Shown here in pieces: positions 9,797 to 18,837 of a DNA stretch of 64,000 nt; positions within the stretch are counted from its first letter, which is position 1, and each line of letters starts with the position of its first letter. Source of the stretch: UBA3537 sp045561735. GTDB taxonomy: Bacteria > Bacteroidota > Bacteroidia > Flavobacteriales > Flavobacteriaceae. The position numbers were made by a program, and so were the translations under genes. Where the stretch lies: positions 15,646-79,645 of the forward strand of contig JBJKXC010000022.1 in NCBI GenBank assembly GCA_045561735.1, given 5' to 3'. The notes beneath the pieces were generated by a model. The model was not told where the DNA came from. It made no database searches and saw nothing but the letters and a program-made list of their open reading frames with translations.

Positions 9797-10984
9797 TTAA
9801 AGATTATCTAGTCCGTATAAAGTGATTTCTGAACCATTGACGTAGGTTTCACTACCATAATTTGATGTTACGCTGAATTTTAAATAGCGAAAGGTTTCTG
9901 AAACAGCATCGAGTTCAAATTCGTGGCCATTGGCAGCAGATTCTAATGCAGCGGCAGGGATATTACCTTCTGAATCTCTCGGATCACCAATATCAAATTG
10001 ACCCAGTTCTTGCCAAGCTTGGGCATCATTACTCGCGTAGATTGTAAAACTTTTCATATTTTCTTCCTGAAAATAATAGGGAATATCTGAGGGACCATTG
10101 TACCAAAATGCACGCTGCCAGACTGAAAACCGCGTTATTTTTACATTTTTATTAAGATTGATTACGAGATCAAGTGGCCAGTTTAAAGACCCACCATTTA
10201 AATCTCTCCAAATCATAAAATAACTGTTATCTGAATTATTCCCAGTGGTGTCAATTACATCATCCCAAAAATTAGTAGAATCCCCTTCCCATGCATTTCC
10301 ATTTACAGATTGGGAAGCCAAAAGTGTCCAAGTTGATTTGTCAATGACCTCTTCAAAAAGTGGTGTCAATGTTCCTTTTTCTTCTAGAGTTGTTGTATTT
10401 TCATCAAAATCTTGAACTCGAGTCGAAATGCTTATTTCAGTTGAGGGCAGTCCACGAACTGCGATGGATTCTTGTGCATTGTCAGAGGATAAAATCCTAA
10501 CCTCTTCATCTGTACCATCGTTGATGTGCACATAGACATAAACTGTTTTAGATTCTATATTATCCCAAGTAATTCTAAAACCTCCGAGGTCAGGAGCCAA
10601 TTCAATACTTTCTTGGACCAAATAAATGAAAGATTCTAGTGGAATTAGTTCGACAAAAATAGGTGCTGATTGGTTAAAGTTTTCATCGACAACATACATT
10701 GTAATAGTTAAAGCAGTGGTTTGATTTAAACCATCAATTTCAATACTGTTATTGTAACTACTAGAGGCCCTGCTAACATCCACTCCATTTGAATTTGTGT
10801 ATTCAGCCTTCACATAAAGAATATCATTATCATCAGGGAGGGTATAATTTATAATACCGCCGCCATTGGTGGGCGTTACCATGTCAACAGTCAAAACACC
10901 TGGTGGCGTCGTATCACCATCTTCTTTGTCACTACAAGCAACCGCTGCAAAAACAAACAAGGGGATAAAAAGTAATTTTTTCAT
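9797..10984 (-). CDS. SusE-position surface glycan-binding lipoprotein (DUF4959/DUF5000-like)
   Basis: A 395-residue lipoprotein in the SusE/SusF position directly after SusD. The chosen ATG (10984) gives MKKLLFIPLFVFAAVACSDKED; another in-frame ATG lies five codons upstream. Acidic residues right after the lipid Cys match the Bacteroidota surface-export signal, so it is probably outward facing. The N-terminal part looks like fibronectin-like domains of the DUF4959/DUF5126 type. The C-terminal half (about 230-395) is a discoidin-like beta-sandwich of the DUF5000 type with FTIYASNDAQAWQELG and a FRYLKFSVTS strand. Such proteins bind the polysaccharide and help SusCD capture it. No catalytic residues are apparent. 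The gene starts 28 bp after the susD stop and ends 13 bp before the GH5 gene. Confidence 0.82.
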   Translation of the reverse strand: MKKLLFIPLFVFAAVACSDKEDGDTTPPGVLTVDMVTPTNGGGIINYTLPDDNDILYVKAEYTNSNGVDVSRASSSYNNSIEIDGLNQTTALTITMYVVDENFNQSAPIFVELIPLESFIYLVQESIELAPDLGGFRITWDNIESKTVYVYVHINDGTDEEVRILSSDNAQESIAVRGLPSTEISISTRVQDFDENTTTLEEKGTLTPLFEEVIDKSTWTLLASQSVNGNAWEGDSTNFWDDVIDTTGNNSDNSYFMIWRDLNGGSLNWPLDLVINLNKNVKITRFSVWQRAFWYNGPSDIPYYFQEENMKSFTIYASNDAQAWQELGQFDIGDPRDSEGNIPAAALESAANGHEFELDAVSETFRYLKFSVTSNYGSETYVNGSEITLYGLDNL

Positions 10985-11012
10985 AATTCTATATTTCATT
11001 TTTATAAAAGTT

Positions 11013-12923
11013 TTACCATCCAGGGTTTTGAACCAAGTTAGGATTGATGTTTATCTCATTAAAGCTTATGGGGTGAAAATAGTCTCTAGGAGAATTAAAA
11101 GAACGCAATCCAACATCTATTACATTATAAAAATTAGATTGGGTTTCCTCATTAACTGACCACCCCTTAACCGGAGTTGAAAAATACTCAAGACCTAATT
11201 TCCAGCGTCTGATATCATTGTATCTGTGCCCTTCAAATGAGAGCTCAATAAGTCTTTCTTGACGAATGATTTCGCGAAGCCCTGTTTGTTCGGTGTGTTT
11301 ACCAACATTCGAAGTCAAGGAAGCATCCCCCCAACTGTCCTGAAGATTAGGAATTCCTGCTCGATCTCGAATAACATTCAAAGCATCATAAATTTCTTGA
11401 CTGGGACCATTAACTTCATTTAGGGCTTCTGCAAGGTTTAAGTAAAGCTCACTCAATCGAATGATTGGAAAGGGATAACGTATGATTTTTGAATAGGTGT
11501 CGCCTTCCGAATCGGGATGTACAATTTTTTTCAAACCGTAGCCAGTGGTCAAGTAGTCGCTTGTATTGGCATTGCGACCATGGGCCTCCCCTTTGCGCAT
11601 TTTAAGATTCCAAAATTCTCCCCAGCTTCTACTTAAACCTCTATCAAAAGCCAGGGAAGCATAAAAACGAGGCTCTCTTTCTAAATTCAATTTTGCGGTA
11701 GTTTGTCCATATTGTGCCACATATCGCTGAATAAATGGCACATTAGTCACATCGTATCGATTGTTATAGTCAAATGATAAATCATCTTGAATCGGTAACC
11801 CATTTTTTGTGTAATACAGCTCAGCCATTCGCATGGTAGGTGCAACCCACTGCCATGCAGCTTCTCCTGAAGATGCAGAGGGATTTTTCATTAAAGAGCC
11901 CGCCTGTATTCTCCACCAACTGTCAACCGGACTGGAATTTCCCCAAATGAGCTCAGAATTCCAGGGATCTGTCACAGTATATCTGGCATTGTATTGGCTT
12001 TGTATAAAAGGATTATTATAGTTGAAAGAATCAAAGGTAGGAACATCTCCAGTGTATTCATACATAGCAACGCCCTGGCCAGTAGCAGCTAAAATAGCAT
12101 CTGCTGCAGCATCTGCGGCCAATTGCCATTTTTCTCCTTCGTAGCTTAAATTAAATAAATTCTCGCCGTTGTTGTTTGTAAAGCCTGCATAAAACTCCGA
12201 ATTACCATTAAAAAGAGGACTGGCACTATAAAGCAATACTCTAGATTTGATGGCTTTCGCTATCACTTGATCAACACGTCCAAGGTCATTACTACCAGTC
12301 ACGCGCAATGGAAGATTTATGATGGATTCGTCAATGGTTTCAGCGATATATGTGATGACTTCATCAACTGGTCTTCTTTCAATCCTGACTTCACTATCAT
12401 CTGCAGAAATTGGAATATTTACATCTACAATCGGGATGGGTCCATAATAAGTTAATAATAAAAAGTGATAGTGTGCCTTGAGAAATAAAGCTTCAGCTTT
12501 CCATTCATTTTTTTCTTGTTGTTCCATATCAATGACCAAGTCTATATTATCTATTAAAATATTACAGCTTCGAATGGCTTCCCACAGTGAACCCTGATCA
12601 CTTCCTCCTGAAAAACCAGACCAAAAACTCATTTTTGGATTGGATACAGACTGTTCACCCTTCATCATTTTGGTGGCATTCGGTTCCTTTTGTAATGGAG
12701 TTGTTAATTCATCTGACGCAAGAACAAAACTTCCGTAAATATCATCTTGAACTGGTAAATAACTGTAGCAGTTTGCCAATGCATTAAAGGCAGTTTCACG
12801 TCTATTGAAAAGTAAACTTATCTCTTGTGTTCGGTCTGGAACAATATCTAGGTAGTCCTCACAACTAAAAGTGACCAAGAAAAACACAACAAATACTCTT
12901 TTGAATACGATACTTTTTTTCAT
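11013..12923 (-). CDS. SusD/RagB-family glycan-binding lipoprotein
   Basis: A 636-residue SusD-family protein that caps the SusC barrel and binds incoming oligosaccharide at the cell surface. It has a lipoprotein signal with Cys21 (VTFSCEDYLD), then the family's N-terminal segment (DIVPDRTQEI) and TPR-rich helical region (NALANCYSYLPV; WKAEALFLKAHYHFLL). The usual C-terminal signatures are present: YPFPIIRLSELYLNLAEALNEV, split here by its conserved SELYLNLAEA core, then DALNVIRDRAGIP and RQERLIELSFEGHRYNDIRRW. Length is slightly above the family norm. It starts 4 bp after the SusC stop, the spacing expected of a susCD pair. Specificity cannot be read from sequence; beta-glucan is inferred from the GH5/GH16/GH30 neighbours. 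Confidence 0.96.
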   Translation of the reverse strand: MKKSIVFKRVFVVFFLVTFSCEDYLDIVPDRTQEISLLFNRRETAFNALANCYSYLPVQDDIYGSFVLASDELTTPLQKEPNATKMMKGEQSVSNPKMSFWSGFSGGSDQGSLWEAIRSCNILIDNIDLVIDMEQQEKNEWKAEALFLKAHYHFLLLTYYGPIPIVDVNIPISADDSEVRIERRPVDEVITYIAETIDESIINLPLRVTGSNDLGRVDQVIAKAIKSRVLLYSASPLFNGNSEFYAGFTNNNGENLFNLSYEGEKWQLAADAAADAILAATGQGVAMYEYTGDVPTFDSFNYNNPFIQSQYNARYTVTDPWNSELIWGNSSPVDSWWRIQAGSLMKNPSASSGEAAWQWVAPTMRMAELYYTKNGLPIQDDLSFDYNNRYDVTNVPFIQRYVAQYGQTTAKLNLEREPRFYASLAFDRGLSRSWGEFWNLKMRKGEAHGRNANTSDYLTTGYGLKKIVHPDSEGDTYSKIIRYPFPIIRLSELYLNLAEALNEVNGPSQEIYDALNVIRDRAGIPNLQDSWGDASLTSNVGKHTEQTGLREIIRQERLIELSFEGHRYNDIRRWKLGLEYFSTPVKGWSVNEETQSNFYNVIDVGLRSFNSPRDYFHPISFNEININPNLVQNPGW

Positions 12924-12927
12924 CTTT

Positions 12928-15900
12928 TTAAAATTTTACTTGTAAACCAATATTAAACACACGTTGAGGCGGATACCCAAGACCATTTTCAGCCATTTCA
13001 GGATCCCATAAATCAAATTTGGAAAAGTAAAGAAGATTTAAGCCAGTAAAATAAATTCTAGCAGAAACATCGGAGAAAAAATTTCCAAATTTCTCAGGGA
13101 TGGTATAACCCAATTCAACACTTTTTAATCTCAAAAAATCTCCATCTCTTAACCACCATGTAGATGGCTTTTCATTGTTATCAACCACATTTGTAGACAA
13201 TCTCGGCCAAAAGGCATTGGGATCGGGATTGTTTTCAGACCAATAGTTGTCTGTAATGATACTCAAAGCATTTCTTTCATTAACAAAAGGGGATATTTTA
13301 TCAGGTTCTATAAAAAAAGAAGATCTTGCAACCCCTTGCATAAACATTGAAAAATCAAAGTTTTTATAACCTGCAGAAAATCCAAAACCATAAACAATTT
13401 CAGGCACATTAGGTTTTCCAACGGGTACCATATCTAATTCATTTACAACCCCGTCCTGATTTACATCTTTGTATTTGATATCGCCAGGCATGTAAGCATT
13501 GTTTGAAGAAAAACCATTAAACTGTTCCGGTGAGTTATCAATATCTTCTTGATCAATGAAAAGCCGTTCTGCGATATAGCCCCATTGTTGATTTATGGGA
13601 TGACCAATTCTGCTCAAATTTTGATTTTGAAATTCCGGTTCCCCATTGACCAATATTTCGTTCGTAGCATAGGTGAAATTACCTCTTCCAGAGATGTATA
13701 GACCCGAAGGAAATACGTGATTGTAATCCAGTGAAAGGTCAATCCCGTGTGATTTTACTTCACCAACATTACTGCTAATGGTTGTGGTTAATCCCATAGT
13801 TTCTGGAATGTAGTCGCGCTGCATATATATGTTTGTTCTATTCTCTTCAAAATAATCTACTAAAAGTGTCATTTTATTAAATAAACCTAACTCAAGACCG
13901 TAGTTAGATTTTTCTGCAACCTCCCATGTAACGTTTTGATTATCGTATCGGTTTACAAAATATCCATTGTAATAATTGTTGTAATCGGCACCCCAAGCAT
14001 AACCAGTACCACCATTGTCAAGGTTTACATCCGACAGATAAAAGAAACGGTCTTCAGGTGAGGATATTCCATCATTACCAACCAAACCATAAGTGTATTT
14101 TAATTTTAATAAATTAACAGCTGGTAGTTTCTTTTCGAACCAAGATTCATTGGATACAATATAACCCACACCAAAGGATGGGAAAAAACCAAATCGATTT
14201 TCTTCAGAGAACTTTTCAGAGCCATTATATCCGAAGTTGAATTCTGTATAGTAGCGCTTGCCATAATTATAGGTAAATCTTCCAGAAACACCCATGTTTC
14301 TTGACGGGAGTGTAGAAAAGGAGGTATTCCCCCCCCCTATTGTGTTGAGCGCCTCGGTAAAGTTAGCGACAAGCAAACCTCCTACTTCATGGTTTTCATT
14401 GAACTCTCTGTTATATTCAGCAACGAGTTCATAATAAAAATTACTATTGCCATCATTTGAGACAGATGGTTCGTTTAAATACTCCGTACCTTCTTGAATA
14501 TTGTACAACGAATAGTCGACACCTTCATCGGTTTGAATTTCAGAAAGACCGTAATAAAATGGTGTAAAACTTCTAGAGTTTTCATTTGATAGATAAGTTC
14601 TAACTGAGGCCATCCCACGAAGTCGAAGCCCTTCAGTAATCGCATCTAAGTTTTGTTCAACCGAAAATTGAGCAAGTGTGGTATTAGAAAAACGATCTTT
14701 ATATCCTTTCACCATTTCGGCATAAGGGTTAGGAAACCCACCGTTTCCTTTATTTCCAAAAAGTGTATGGCTGAAATTCATAGTGTTTTCGTCAGGTTCA
14801 TAAACCTTTGGAAAATTAGCAGGGTTGGCCTTAACAACATCTGCAAATATTTCGTTAGCACTCACTATGGGACCATTGTATCTTTCAAATAATGAATAAT
14901 ATTTGGTTGCTATTTTAGTTGTTTTGGTCAAGTTCACATTAACATTGGCACGTAAATTAGACCTTTTGATATTGATGTTGTTATTGAAATTATTTAATGG
15001 ATCTACCTTTAGTAGCCCAGACTCGTCAATATGAGAAAGTGCAAGGTAGTATTGAGCCACGTCTCCACCCCCAGAAATATTCAAATTAATCCTTTGATTT
15101 TGCGCATAATCGTTAAACAATTCATCAAACCAATCAACATCTGGGTAAATGTTCGGGTCACCTCCATTTTCAGTACCATATATTTGTTGTATTGAATACA
15201 AGAGTGGTGAAGATTGATCTCGAGCACGCAAGGCCTTGTTGTAAAGTTTCATGTAATCAACCGCACCAATAAAATCATTTACTTTGGATGGGCTTGAAAA
15301 AGAAGATTCATAACGAACCGAAATTTTAGCCTTACCAACCTTTCCTTCTTTTGTAGTGACCAAAATAACACCATTGGCCCCTCTAGCACCATATAATGAA
15401 GTAGCGGTCGCATCCTTCATGATTGAAAAAGAAGCAACATTATCGGGTTCTATGCGCGCCAAATCAGAGGTTGTAATTTGTAGCCCGTCTAACAAAATAA
15501 GTGGATCGTTTTTATAACCAAAAGTCGTAACACCCCGGATGAAAAATTCGGCATTGTCCTGACCAGGCTCCCCAGAGCGTTGATAGGAAATCATTCCTGC
15601 AATTTGTCCAGCAAATGAAGACGTTAAATTGGTTGATGGCAGTTTGAGATCTGAGGTGTTAATGGTCGATACAGAGCCAATGACAGAACTCTTTTTTTGC
15701 TTGGAAAAAGCCACAACCTGAACTTCTTCTAAAGCATTTAAATCTTCAACCAAAACTACATTCACTACTTTTTGAGCACCGAGCGGAATTTTTTGGGTTT
15801 CAAACCCCAAATAAGAAAAAACAAGTACCGCATTATCTTTTTTTACATTGAGTAAATAATTTCCGTCAAAATCGGTAGTCGCACCATTGGATGTGCCCTC

Positions 15901-16047
15901 CACAATAATGGTAGCACCAAGCAGAGGCATACCGGTCTCATCAACAACAGTTCCCTTGACAATAGTCACTTGTGAATGTATGCTAAGACTTAAAAAAAAT
16001 ATTATAATTAATGTGAAAAATCTTGAATAATTACTTTTTAAAAACAT
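12928..16047 (-). CDS. SusC-like TonB-dependent oligosaccharide receptor
   Basis: An outer-membrane importer of about 1039 residues. The start is set at the ATG at 16047, which opens a normal signal peptide (MFLKSNYSRFFTLI); another ATG lies five codons upstream. A carboxypeptidase-regulatory-like domain follows (GTVVDETGMPLLGATI), then a TonB box region that is less canonical than usual (EEVQVVAFSKQKK). The plug carries FIRGVTTFG, PLILLDGLQI and YGARGANGVILVTTKEG, and a barrel ends in an aromatic C-terminus (NIGLQVKF). It is preceded by an 82-bp spacer holding a hairpin and followed by SusD after 4 bp. Together they form the uptake complex of the probable beta-glucan PUL. Confidence 0.96.
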   Translation of the reverse strand: MFLKSNYSRFFTLIIIFFLSLSIHSQVTIVKGTVVDETGMPLLGATIIVEGTSNGATTDFDGNYLLNVKKDNAVLVFSYLGFETQKIPLGAQKVVNVVLVEDLNALEEVQVVAFSKQKKSSVIGSVSTINTSDLKLPSTNLTSSFAGQIAGMISYQRSGEPGQDNAEFFIRGVTTFGYKNDPLILLDGLQITTSDLARIEPDNVASFSIMKDATATSLYGARGANGVILVTTKEGKVGKAKISVRYESSFSSPSKVNDFIGAVDYMKLYNKALRARDQSSPLLYSIQQIYGTENGGDPNIYPDVDWFDELFNDYAQNQRINLNISGGGDVAQYYLALSHIDESGLLKVDPLNNFNNNINIKRSNLRANVNVNLTKTTKIATKYYSLFERYNGPIVSANEIFADVVKANPANFPKVYEPDENTMNFSHTLFGNKGNGGFPNPYAEMVKGYKDRFSNTTLAQFSVEQNLDAITEGLRLRGMASVRTYLSNENSRSFTPFYYGLSEIQTDEGVDYSLYNIQEGTEYLNEPSVSNDGNSNFYYELVAEYNREFNENHEVGGLLVANFTEALNTIGGGNTSFSTLPSRNMGVSGRFTYNYGKRYYTEFNFGYNGSEKFSEENRFGFFPSFGVGYIVSNESWFEKKLPAVNLLKLKYTYGLVGNDGISSPEDRFFYLSDVNLDNGGTGYAWGADYNNYYNGYFVNRYDNQNVTWEVAEKSNYGLELGLFNKMTLLVDYFEENRTNIYMQRDYIPETMGLTTTISSNVGEVKSHGIDLSLDYNHVFPSGLYISGRGNFTYATNEILVNGEPEFQNQNLSRIGHPINQQWGYIAERLFIDQEDIDNSPEQFNGFSSNNAYMPGDIKYKDVNQDGVVNELDMVPVGKPNVPEIVYGFGFSAGYKNFDFSMFMQGVARSSFFIEPDKISPFVNERNALSIITDNYWSENNPDPNAFWPRLSTNVVDNNEKPSTWWLRDGDFLRLKSVELGYTIPEKFGNFFSDVSARIYFTGLNLLYFSKFDLWDPEMAENGLGYPPQRVFNIGLQVKF

Positions 16048-16082
16048 TTTAAATACAAGCATTGGTTAATAATTAAAAAACA

Positions 16083-16117
16083 ACTGGTGAAAAAGTAAAA
16101 TCAGATTTTATCCCAGT
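16083..16117 (-). terminator. Possible intrinsic terminator or attenuator between the surface-protein gene and susC
   Basis: An inverted repeat pairs ACTGG (16083-16087) with CCAGT (16113-16117). Inside it, TAAAAT (16096-16101) pairs with ATTTTA (16105-16110) around a 3-base loop. Read on the minus strand, the outer arm is followed by TTGTTTTTTAATT, giving hairpin plus U-rich tail. It would end or attenuate transcription from 16130-18640 just before susC. The internal bulge makes the structure only moderately stable. Confidence 0.4.
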
Positions 16118-16129
16118 ATAAAAAAGCAA

Positions 16130-18640
16130 TTACTTTTTAATGAATTTCTTTGTCTGACCATTGATTTCAAGAAAATAAAAGCCTTGGTTGAGCTCCCCAA
16201 CTGAAAATTCGTTTAAGTGTGTCTTTATTTGACTAATCAAACGGCCATTAATATCTCTAATCATAATGGTTTTGATGCCGGAAACATTTTTTAAATAAAC
16301 AACATCCTTGGCTGGGTTAGGATACAACTTTATAATGTTACTACCAAGGTATGTCAAACCAGCTGTTGTTTGCAAATCAGGTCCCATTACGTCATCTATA
16401 TAGAATGTAGAATTAACCCCAGGTTCTCCATCTCCACGACCAATGAAAATTTGTAAGTGGTCTAAGACAAAACCTTCAGGATACAATGGATTTCCTTCAT
16501 TATTTAAAGTTAAAGGGTCGTAGTCTGAAATATTAAAGTAAAAAGTTTTCCACTGGTTTGCGACAAGTATATTTTGATCTGGGAAACTTTCTGAACCTGT
16601 TTCATAATTACCAGATTGTTGCCAGTCATTTGCAGCATCTGTTAGTTTAAATCTTATACCAGTTTTAACCGGAGAAAAAACTCTGAACGAAAAAGTGTCT
16701 CCTAAATTCGTATCTATAGGATTATTTAATTGAAAACTAATTCTTTCCCAGCCACCCCAAGTTGAACCTTTAGTCCATTCCATAACGGAATTATTAGGAT
16801 TAAGAGGGTCTTGCGCAGATGTGTTAAATAAAGGTGAAATACCAGTAGTATCAAAATCATTTGTTGCTTCTGAAACTAAGCAAAGTGAATTCCCGTCAAA
16901 ATCATTGTAAACAACCATACTGGGAAGACCGGTATCTGAAACTGTAAATATAGCACTGATACCTGTAACTACTGCTTGAGTTTCATCGTATTTAACCATA
17001 CCCTCCTTAATGCCATACCAATAGCTAGCACCAGTTGTCAGAAGCTCATTTGAAACAATGGTAAATGTATTGTTGTCCTCAGAAATAATGGCAGCAAAAG
17101 GGACTGCCGCACCATTGCTGTCATTTTCTCTCAATTCGAGCTTGCTTGAAGGATTACTAATGTCTGAGCCATCTAAATTAACAAACTGGAAATTTGAATT
17201 TATACTGAGTTCTGAATACTGAAGAACATCTGTAGCACCATTAGCAGGGTTAAAAACAACTTCCGCTGCTGGAGGCACGTTGCTCTTTACAATATCATCA
17301 AAATAATAGATATCTCCTGCCACAGAACCCCCTGAAGTATCACCATCAAACCATAACTGAACTCGATTGTAATTTGACGCAGTGACGTTTGAAAAGTTAA
17401 AAGTTAATTGAATCCATTGATTAATTTCTGATTCCGTTACTGCATAATAAATCTCATCATTTTGCCAATAGCTAGGATTGTTTTGAAGTTTGAATACAAT
17501 ATTCATTGGTTTGTCAACCCAAACCTTTATGCTAAAAAAAGGAGTTTCAGCAAAATCAATATAATCAAAAGTACCCTCTGACTCAATTCCTGAACTCCAC
17601 ACACCACCAGGGTGTGTAAACTGACCGACTGTGGAGGAATTATTAATAGCATCTGGAGCAGGGTTAGGAACCGCTGCAAAACCTGCAGAACCCCAAGTTA
17701 CAAAAGGCGTATCAGTATCCTCAGATTCATAATCAAACATAATAATATTTACATCTCCATCAACAGGATCTTTTGTAGTAAAACTTGCACCAACACCAAT
17801 ATTTTGTGTTCCGTCGGAATGATACATGCTGTTTTCAACAATTCCGTACCAAAAGGTAGTTTGAAAATTTAAATCTGTTAAGGGGGTAATTGTAATTTTA
17901 CTATCAGACTCTATAGAAGCTTCAAAGGGAACATCTGAGCCGTTTTCATCACCCATCCGCAGCGCAACTTTGTTAGAAAAATCGGTGATTGTTACAGCAC
18001 CTGGGTCATAAAATTTATTATTGGTTTCAATGACCATGTTTCCACCAACAGATATATCAGTACTACCATCTACAGGTGTAAATTCAAAAGCTGGTACAGA
18101 ATACAATGGAGGCCCTGAAATATCATCAAAATAAAGAGAATCGCCCTCTTCCCAGTTTTCTCCATCAACTTTAATAACAATACTATTTATAAAAATATCC
18201 GAAAATCCTGTAAAATCAAATGTGAGTTCTTGCCAGGTTCCAAGTTGAGCGGCATCATAAGTTGCTGAAGTTTCGGAATTATGGGCTCCCCAATCTGGTT
18301 GATTTTCAATTTTGAGAGTGATTGTTACAGGTTCACCCGCTAGAAATTTGATTTTAAATAGATTTGATTCTGTAAAATTGAAGGGGTTGGGAAAAACAGA
18401 AGAAGGGTTTACAACTCCGATTCCAATCGCATTGTCAATTCCAGCGGTAAAAAGACCGACATTTGGTGAAGCATTAACAGGATCGGGTATTGGGTTGGTT
18501 GTCAATGAAAAAGTACATGAGTTGTTCCAGCTCTCAAAATTGGCTGTGGGATTAATGTCATCAAAGTTGATGTGCATAACTTCTTGGCTGTTTAAGAAAG
18601 TAATTGCAAAAACAAAAATAAAAAGTAAATATTTTTTCAT
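16130..18640 (-). CDS. Modular secreted glycan-binding candidate with three CBM-like and two Ig-like domains, T9SS tail
   Basis: An 836-residue secreted protein without recognisable catalytic residues. After the signal peptide (ending LNSQ) it alternates two kinds of module. Three jellyroll modules of CBM4/CBM11-like style lie at about 20-190, 285-445 and 560-745; each ends in a YFDD or YIDDV strand, with segments such as WQELTFDFTGFSD and WIQLTFNFSNV. Two SbsA/Ig-like modules lie between them (about 195-290 and 450-555), sharing FEFTPVDGSTDI / VVFNPANGATDV starts and a FWYGI / YWYGI strand. The C-terminal T9SS domain has KLYPNPAKDVVYL. It is probably a surface polysaccharide-binding protein of the adjacent PUL. 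A hairpin and an 82-bp gap separate it from susC, so it may be its own transcription unit. Function is inferred from architecture and position. Confidence 0.75.
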   Translation of the reverse strand: MKKYLLFIFVFAITFLNSQEVMHINFDDINPTANFESWNNSCTFSLTTNPIPDPVNASPNVGLFTAGIDNAIGIGVVNPSSVFPNPFNFTESNLFKIKFLAGEPVTITLKIENQPDWGAHNSETSATYDAAQLGTWQELTFDFTGFSDIFINSIVIKVDGENWEEGDSLYFDDISGPPLYSVPAFEFTPVDGSTDISVGGNMVIETNNKFYDPGAVTITDFSNKVALRMGDENGSDVPFEASIESDSKITITPLTDLNFQTTFWYGIVENSMYHSDGTQNIGVGASFTTKDPVDGDVNIIMFDYESEDTDTPFVTWGSAGFAAVPNPAPDAINNSSTVGQFTHPGGVWSSGIESEGTFDYIDFAETPFFSIKVWVDKPMNIVFKLQNNPSYWQNDEIYYAVTESEINQWIQLTFNFSNVTASNYNRVQLWFDGDTSGGSVAGDIYYFDDIVKSNVPPAAEVVFNPANGATDVLQYSELSINSNFQFVNLDGSDISNPSSKLELRENDSNGAAVPFAAIISEDNNTFTIVSNELLTTGASYWYGIKEGMVKYDETQAVVTGISAIFTVSDTGLPSMVVYNDFDGNSLCLVSEATNDFDTTGISPLFNTSAQDPLNPNNSVMEWTKGSTWGGWERISFQLNNPIDTNLGDTFSFRVFSPVKTGIRFKLTDAANDWQQSGNYETGSESFPDQNILVANQWKTFYFNISDYDPLTLNNEGNPLYPEGFVLDHLQIFIGRGDGEPGVNSTFYIDDVMGPDLQTTAGLTYLGSNIIKLYPNPAKDVVYLKNVSGIKTIMIRDINGRLISQIKTHLNEFSVGELNQGFYFLEINGQTKKFIKK

Positions 18641-18702
18641 ATAGATTTATTATGTTTTGTAAATAGTTAATTTAAGACTCTTACTAATTAAAATTTAAAT
18701 GG

Positions 18703-18710
18703 CAAATTTA
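18703..18710 (-). promoter_or_regulatory. Candidate Bacteroidota -7 box upstream of the surface-protein gene
   Basis: On the minus strand this reads TAAATTTG, matching the TAnnTTTG consensus, 62 bp ahead of the ATG at 18640. No exact TTTG -33 box is found at the expected spacing, only a TTTA-like match. The region is very AT-rich, so chance matches are likely. Confidence 0.28.
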
Positions 18711-18752
18711 ATAAAAAATAATCTTTTAAAGTAAATTATAAGCAAGTTTCAG

Positions 18753-18787
18753 AAAATGATAAATGAAATGAGTTTACATATCATTTT
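18753..18787. repeat. Inverted repeat downstream of galE
   Basis: AAAATGATA (18753-18761) is the exact reverse complement of TATCATTTT (18779-18787), with a 17-base loop. It lies between the galE stop and the start of region A. It could be a weak terminator for the nucleotide-sugar operon on the minus strand or a regulatory palindrome for the downstream gene. The stem is AT-rich and the loop is long, so a strong terminator is unlikely. Confidence 0.35.
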
Positions 18788-18837
18788 GAGTCTATAAAAG
18801 GAAATAATTTAAAAGATATCCAGACTGTATATGTGTC

